Assembly: GCF_000147335.1 (NCBI RefSeq)
Contig: NC_014501.1
Span: 4,890,501 to 4,954,500, forward strand
Direction of reading: 5' to 3'
Length of the DNA stretch: 64,000 nt
Source: Gloeothece verrucosa PCC 7822
GTDB taxonomy: Bacteria; Cyanobacteriota; Cyanobacteriia; Cyanobacteriales; Microcystaceae
Shown here: piece by piece, positions 61,070 through 64,000 of the stretch
How the letters are laid out: every line of letters starts with the position of its first letter
Numbering within the stretch: position 1 is the stretch's first letter
The notes under the pieces: model-generated
Database searches by the model: none
Told to the model about the DNA's origin: nothing
The model's input: the letters and a program-made list of their open reading frames with translations, nothing else
Translations under genes and position numbers: made by a program

Positions 61070-61540
61070 ATGAATGCAAATGACCTACAACAAGAACTAG
61101 AACGGCTCAGGCGAGACAACGAGCGCCTAGGCGAAGAAGTTGCCCATCTAAGAAAAAGACTTCGCAACGCTAAAGACCCAAGCCCCATTGAGCGAGTTTC
61201 TTTTAAACGATTGCTTGAACTAGCTCGTCAGGCTTGCTTGGGACTAAAGCGATCTGGGGGGAAAGTCTTGGTGACCCTGGGCAACCTACAAAGGAAATTT
61301 AAAAATTTACGGGAGGCTTGGGAATTCTTAAACCAGGAGGAATGGCTGCTTGAGGAGTTATTCCCCCCCACCCCCAAGCCCAAGAAATTTTGCCGATTTT
61401 GCCATGAGCCTATCACCTGGGCCAACGGTGCGGCGGGCTGGCTACCGTTTGGACTTGATGGAATTCGGCACCGGTGTAAGGGTAGAGTCCCGTCACTCGC
61501 CCCCAATCCCGCTATAGTTATACCTTTTTTTGGAGACTAA
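61070..61540 (+). CDS. Coiled-coil protein with C-terminal zinc finger
   Basis: From the ATG at 61070 this gene encodes 156 aa: a coiled coil (residues 1-38, LQQELERLRRDNERLGEEVA), a basic middle, and a C-terminal finger with CRFCHEPITW and a later HRC, so a C2HC zinc site. No known family. It is the second gene of the plus-strand island operon, 62 bp after the regulator. Confidence 0.65.
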   Translation: MNANDLQQELERLRRDNERLGEEVAHLRKRLRNAKDPSPIERVSFKRLLELARQACLGLKRSGGKVLVTLGNLQRKFKNLREAWEFLNQEEWLLEELFPPTPKPKKFCRFCHEPITWANGAAGWLPFGLDGIRHRCKGRVPSLAPNPAIVIPFFGD

Positions 61541-61542
61541 CA

Positions 61543-61734
61543 ATGGAGATTCGGATCACAGGAACACAACTAGAGGTAGAAGTCATGATGGCGATTTTTG
61601 CTGTTTTGGCTGCTCCTCAAAAAGGGCTGATCAGCTATACCACTAACGGGAAATTCTACCCCCGTCGCCTAGAGCCTGGAAGATTTTCCGTTTATCTCGA
61701 CAACGTAAACGTTCATGAGCCGACGGGTAGGTAA
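61543..61734 (+). CDS. Island plus-operon gene, unknown (63 aa)
   Basis: This 63-aa protein (MEIRITGTQLEVEVMMAIFA, then TNGKFYPRRLEPGRFSVYLDN) starts 2 bp after the previous stop and overlaps the next gene if its first ATG is used. It looks beta-rich. No family recognised. Confidence 0.6.
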   Translation: MEIRITGTQLEVEVMMAIFAVLAAPQKGLISYTTNGKFYPRRLEPGRFSVYLDNVNVHEPTGR

Positions 61735-61738
61735 AAAA

Positions 61739-61978
61739 ATGCAGATTAAAACCATTTCATACAAGCGAATAGTCAATCTAGGGAACTATAACTCTGAACA
61801 CCTAGAGATGTACGGCGAACTCGAACCGGGCGAGGACCCAATAGCTGAGGCTAAAAATCTTAAAGAGATAGTGTCAAGCGCATTAGAGCTTATCAAACCC
61901 CCGCCTCAGTCACCGGCAACAAAAGAAGTTCAACCCGTAACCCGACAGCCGAGTGATCAAAACGACCCACCATTTTAA
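61739..61978 (+). CDS. Island plus-operon gene, unknown (79 aa)
   Basis: From the ATG at 61739, behind GGTAGG, this gene encodes 79 aa: MQIKTISYKRIVNLGNYNSE, then a HLEMYGELEPGEDPIAEAKN segment and a Pro/Gln-rich tail ending DPPF. The LGNY.SE..E motif with an acidic PGEDP recalls small proteins on cyanobacterial plasmids and phages, sometimes linked to ssDNA binding; the acidic, aromatic C-terminal tip (NDPPF) resembles SSB tails. The upstream ATG at 61715 overlaps the previous gene. Confidence 0.6.
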   Translation: MQIKTISYKRIVNLGNYNSEHLEMYGELEPGEDPIAEAKNLKEIVSSALELIKPPPQSPATKEVQPVTRQPSDQNDPPF

Positions 61979-62036
61979 GTAAACAGTGGGCACCCTTAAC
62001 GTGCCCATCTTAGTAGTTTAGTATCAACCAATTATT

Positions 62037-63725
62037 ATGCAGCAACTAGACTTAGGATTAGCATTACCCCCCTCCCCTGTAGGGAACGAATCATTCCCTA
62101 CAGAACACCCCTCCTACTGCCCCGATTGGGAGATGGAGCAAGAAGCATTTTTTAAAGGCGATCGGGTACTCTACCAAGGGAAGCCCGCGACGGTCAGCCG
62201 AGTTTGGAGCCGCTCGGTGAGAATCATTACCGATGGAGACTACAAAATGCAGACTGTCCCCATTAGGGAATTGACCCCACTAGCGAAAACGGTAGAGATT
62301 TCTGTAGGGAATAGCGGCGCGGCAGAACCATTCCCTACACAAAACTCTGTAGGGAATCAAGATGCGGCTGACCAATTCCCTACACAAAACTCTGTAGGGC
62401 AACAAGAAGCTGACGAGCCTTCCCCTACGGTCATAGAAAATGACTGGCTCAAGCTCATCGAAGAAGGTGACCGCGTCGCGTATAAAGGTCAAGAGGCAAC
62501 TGTTTTTAGGGTTTTAAGAAATTCGCTGAAGCTGTTGTCATTAACTGAGGCAAAAACGATCACCGCTCCCATTGGAGAGGTTGAACTTATCCAAAAAAAC
62601 TCTGTAGGGAATGATGACGCGGCTGACCAATTCCCTACACAAAATCCTGTAGGGAATCAAAGCGCGGCTGAACCATTCCCTACAGAAAAAGAGGAACCGA
62701 AGAAATTAGCCCTAGAAATAGGGCACAAATACTATCTCAAGACCGACGGGCGAGCAGTTTTCTTGATGAAGCCCTGGAAGAAACGCGCACGGGTTTGTAC
62801 AAGAGACTTTGAAGAGTTCAATGTCGACATAGATGACCTAACTGATAAAAGCATCCAGCTTGAATTGCCTATTGGGGAAAAAGAAGCTGTGCCGCCCGAT
62901 GGCCACCACCTACCTGATGGATGGACAATCAGCGAGAAGGAGTGCCCCGTTAGGGCACCGGACGAGATTAAACGACAAATGCTCCAGGGGAAAAAACAAA
63001 CCCTACAGAAACGAATACTCAACTACAATCAGCAAATCAAAGGCAAGCTGCCGCCCTACCCCTCAGAGGCTACTAAGAAAAAAATTGATGCCAATATCAA
63101 GCAATGTCGAGACCTGATAAAGGAAATTGACCAAAAACTAGCCGCCTACATCGAGGTAGCTGTAGGGAATGATGAGCCGCTAACCCCATTCCCTACACAA
63201 AACTCTGTAGGGAACGACGAGCCGCTAACCCCATTCCCTACACAAAACTCTGTAGGGAATGATGAGCCGCTAACCCCATTCCCTACACAAAACTCTGTAG
63301 GGAACGACGAGCCGCTAACCCCATTCCCTACACAAAACTCTGTAGGGAATGACGCAGCTAACCAATCCCCTAAAGCTACTATTGATGAGCTTTACGAATC
63401 CCTCGAGGGATTGCCCCTGGACTATCTAAAGAAGCTGAGTCAAGCCGTAGTTGTGCGCCTTTCTGAGATGGAAGATGATAGCGTTCTTGGTGATGATGAA
63501 GTGGATGATGAGCCGCCGTCGGAAATACCACAGCTTTACATTGAGGCTAAAAAACTCCCTTACAGGAACAAAGAAGGTATTAAAACTTTTCGAGGACCTT
63601 ACTACTACCTGATCACCAAAGAGGGCAAGAGGAAGACATCAAAGTATCTATCGGCAAAACGAGAAGGGATTCCCGAGCAGTACCAGGCATTGCCCATTTA
63701 CTGTGAGGAGAAATTGCCATTCTAG
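62037..63725 (+). CDS. 562-aa multidomain protein with palindrome-encoded linkers
   Basis: The protein has three small SH3/KOW-like modules: FKGDRVLYQGKPATVSRV (about 39-56), EEGDRVAYKGQEATVFRV (about 142-159), and a similar LEIGHKYYLKTDGRAVFL (about 225-242). A coiled helix lies at about 305-370, and a C-terminal domain (YIEAKKLPYRNK, PYYYLITKEGKRKTSKYL) resembles those of plasmid proteins. The linkers between modules read VGN...PFPTQN and derive from DNA palindromes. It ends 4 bp into the convergent integrase stop. Function unknown; nucleic-acid or protein binding is likely. Confidence 0.75.
   Translation: MQQLDLGLALPPSPVGNESFPTEHPSYCPDWEMEQEAFFKGDRVLYQGKPATVSRVWSRSVRIITDGDYKMQTVPIRELTPLAKTVEISVGNSGAAEPFPTQNSVGNQDAADQFPTQNSVGQQEADEPSPTVIENDWLKLIEEGDRVAYKGQEATVFRVLRNSLKLLSLTEAKTITAPIGEVELIQKNSVGNDDAADQFPTQNPVGNQSAAEPFPTEKEEPKKLALEIGHKYYLKTDGRAVFLMKPWKKRARVCTRDFEEFNVDIDDLTDKSIQLELPIGEKEAVPPDGHHLPDGWTISEKECPVRAPDEIKRQMLQGKKQTLQKRILNYNQQIKGKLPPYPSEATKKKIDANIKQCRDLIKEIDQKLAAYIEVAVGNDEPLTPFPTQNSVGNDEPLTPFPTQNSVGNDEPLTPFPTQNSVGNDEPLTPFPTQNSVGNDAANQSPKATIDELYESLEGLPLDYLKKLSQAVVVRLSEMEDDSVLGDDEVDDEPPSEIPQLYIEAKKLPYRNKEGIKTFRGPYYYLITKEGKRKTSKYLSAKREGIPEQYQALPIYCEEKLPF
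62077..63373 (+). repeat. Eleven palindromic repeats TGTAGGGAA...TTCCCTACA in coding DNA
   Basis: Copies lie at 62077-62103, 62302-62339, 62347-62384, 62392-62429 (degenerate), 62602-62639, 62647-62685, 63161-63196, 63204-63242, 63250-63286, 63294-63332 and 63340-63373 (degenerate). Each has arms (C)TGTAGGGAA and TTCCCTACA around 7-20 bp. From 63161 they form a 45-bp tandem coding SVGNDEPLTPFPTQN. All are in the same reading frame, giving VGN and PFPT. Confidence 0.9.
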
Positions 63726-64000
63726 CTATAGGCCCCCTCGAGGGCCAGTTTGCATCTGTGAGGATTGGAATCCGCATAGCGGATGACGTTTTGGATCGAT
63801 GAGTGCCCGGTGATGGCTTGAACGGTTCTCAGGTCAACCCCGTTACTAATCAGATTAGTGATTAATGACCGCCTGCCCGAATGAGTTTTAACCGCCTTGT
63901 GGGATAATCCTGCACTGGTTGCACATTTCATCAAATAATCCCTAACCGCCTCATAAGACAGGTGACCGCTACTGGTTCGGTCACTGGGAAAAAGATAACC
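63722..64000 (-). CDS. Tyrosine recombinase/integrase, C-terminal part (cut by window edge)
   Basis: The minus frame is open from the window edge, and the first visible residues are GYLFPSDRTSSGHLSYEAVR. It shows the box II motif HSGRRS (catalytic Arg), GHSS (His) and nucleophile Tyr in IRYAD, so it is the C-terminal part of a tyrosine recombinase. The end at 63722 overlaps the stop of the 562-aa gene. An integrase at the edge of the island supports integration of the 56.8-64 kb region. Confidence 0.88.
   Translation of the reverse strand, partial: GYLFPSDRTSSGHLSYEAVRDYLMKCATSAGLSHKAVKTHSGRRSLITNLISNGVDLRTVQAITGHSSIQNVIRYADSNPHRCKLALEGAYS

Noticed and set aside
63161..63373. Possible CRISPR-like array of regular 45-bp units
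   Set aside because: The units have no unique spacers, are in frame inside a long coding gene and contain palindromes coding a linker peptide.
1..64000. tRNA, rRNA, tmRNA or RNase P RNA genes
   Set aside because: Scanning the intergenic regions by eye gave no cloverleaf with CCA-type acceptor or known conserved RNA motif. A tRNAscan-SE and Infernal run would be decisive.

Overview
The window is cyanobacterial. It carries a split orange-carotenoid-protein pair (helical carotenoid protein plus C-terminal-domain homologue), hopanoid head-group genes (HpnI and HpnJ), Ser/Thr kinases (one fused to WD40 repeats), a PEP-CTERM protein, thioredoxin, pentapeptide-repeat and GatB genes, and heptameric tandem repeats (STRR type). 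The AT-leaning composition and mix of families suggest a unicellular or colonial Cyanothece/Gloeothece/Crocosphaera-like genome; that placement is an inference. No rRNA, tRNA or CRISPR array was recognised.

Layout. 0.1-10.9 kb: mostly minus-strand chromosomal genes (membrane protein, GtrA-GT2 fusion, LOG-family protein, thioredoxin, pentapeptide protein, PEP-CTERM phytase-like esterase, two-component pair) and one plus-strand kinase. 11.2-17.2 kb: a contractile-injection-system (CIS) segment with a DUF4255 protein, sheath, two tube proteins, two paralogous tail-assembly proteins, a tiny DUF6760-like gene and a PAAR-like tip, followed by a class-3 lipase that could be cargo. Baseplate, spike, tape-measure and ATPase genes are absent here. 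A histidine kinase/response regulator pair diverges from the cluster. 17.5-24.3 kb: APC permease, ArgJ, toxin-antitoxin-like genes (one PIN-like toxin interrupted by a stop codon), and a kinase with seven near-identical WD40 repeats. 24.4-26.1 kb: an array of tiny genes (DUF6887/DUF6888-like, BrnA-like, ribbon-helix-helix) with internal duplications. 26.1-32.2 kb: methyltransferase, exported protein behind a 9-bp repeat field, gatB, hpnI, hpnJ.

32.7-39.6 kb: an operon of unknown product (110-aa protein, flavin-reductase-like, M20 peptidase, P-loop protein, GMC oxidoreductase) with a long structured leader, then an EamA transporter and a ferritin-like protein on the other strand. 39.9-50.7 kb: quinone oxidoreductase, FGE-like lipoprotein, AT-rich sulfotransferase, a Zn/Mn ABC transporter with a near-consensus Fur/Zur operator, AmpG-like MFS protein, histidine phosphatase, TatC and a redoxin. 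50.7-52.5 kb: a TnpB-only IS605-type element ending about 20 bp upstream of the redoxin start. 52.6-56.7 kb: HAD phosphatase, QueG, the HCP/CTDH pair and two conserved unknowns.

56.8-64 kb: an accessory island. It has an IS110-like DEDD transposase with a structured non-coding 5' flank, a tightly packed minus-strand operon of eight tiny unknown genes, a divergently transcribed XRE-type regulator with an inverted-repeat operator, plus-strand unknown genes including a 562-aa multidomain protein whose linkers are built from palindromic DNA repeats, and the C-terminal part of a tyrosine recombinase running off the right edge.
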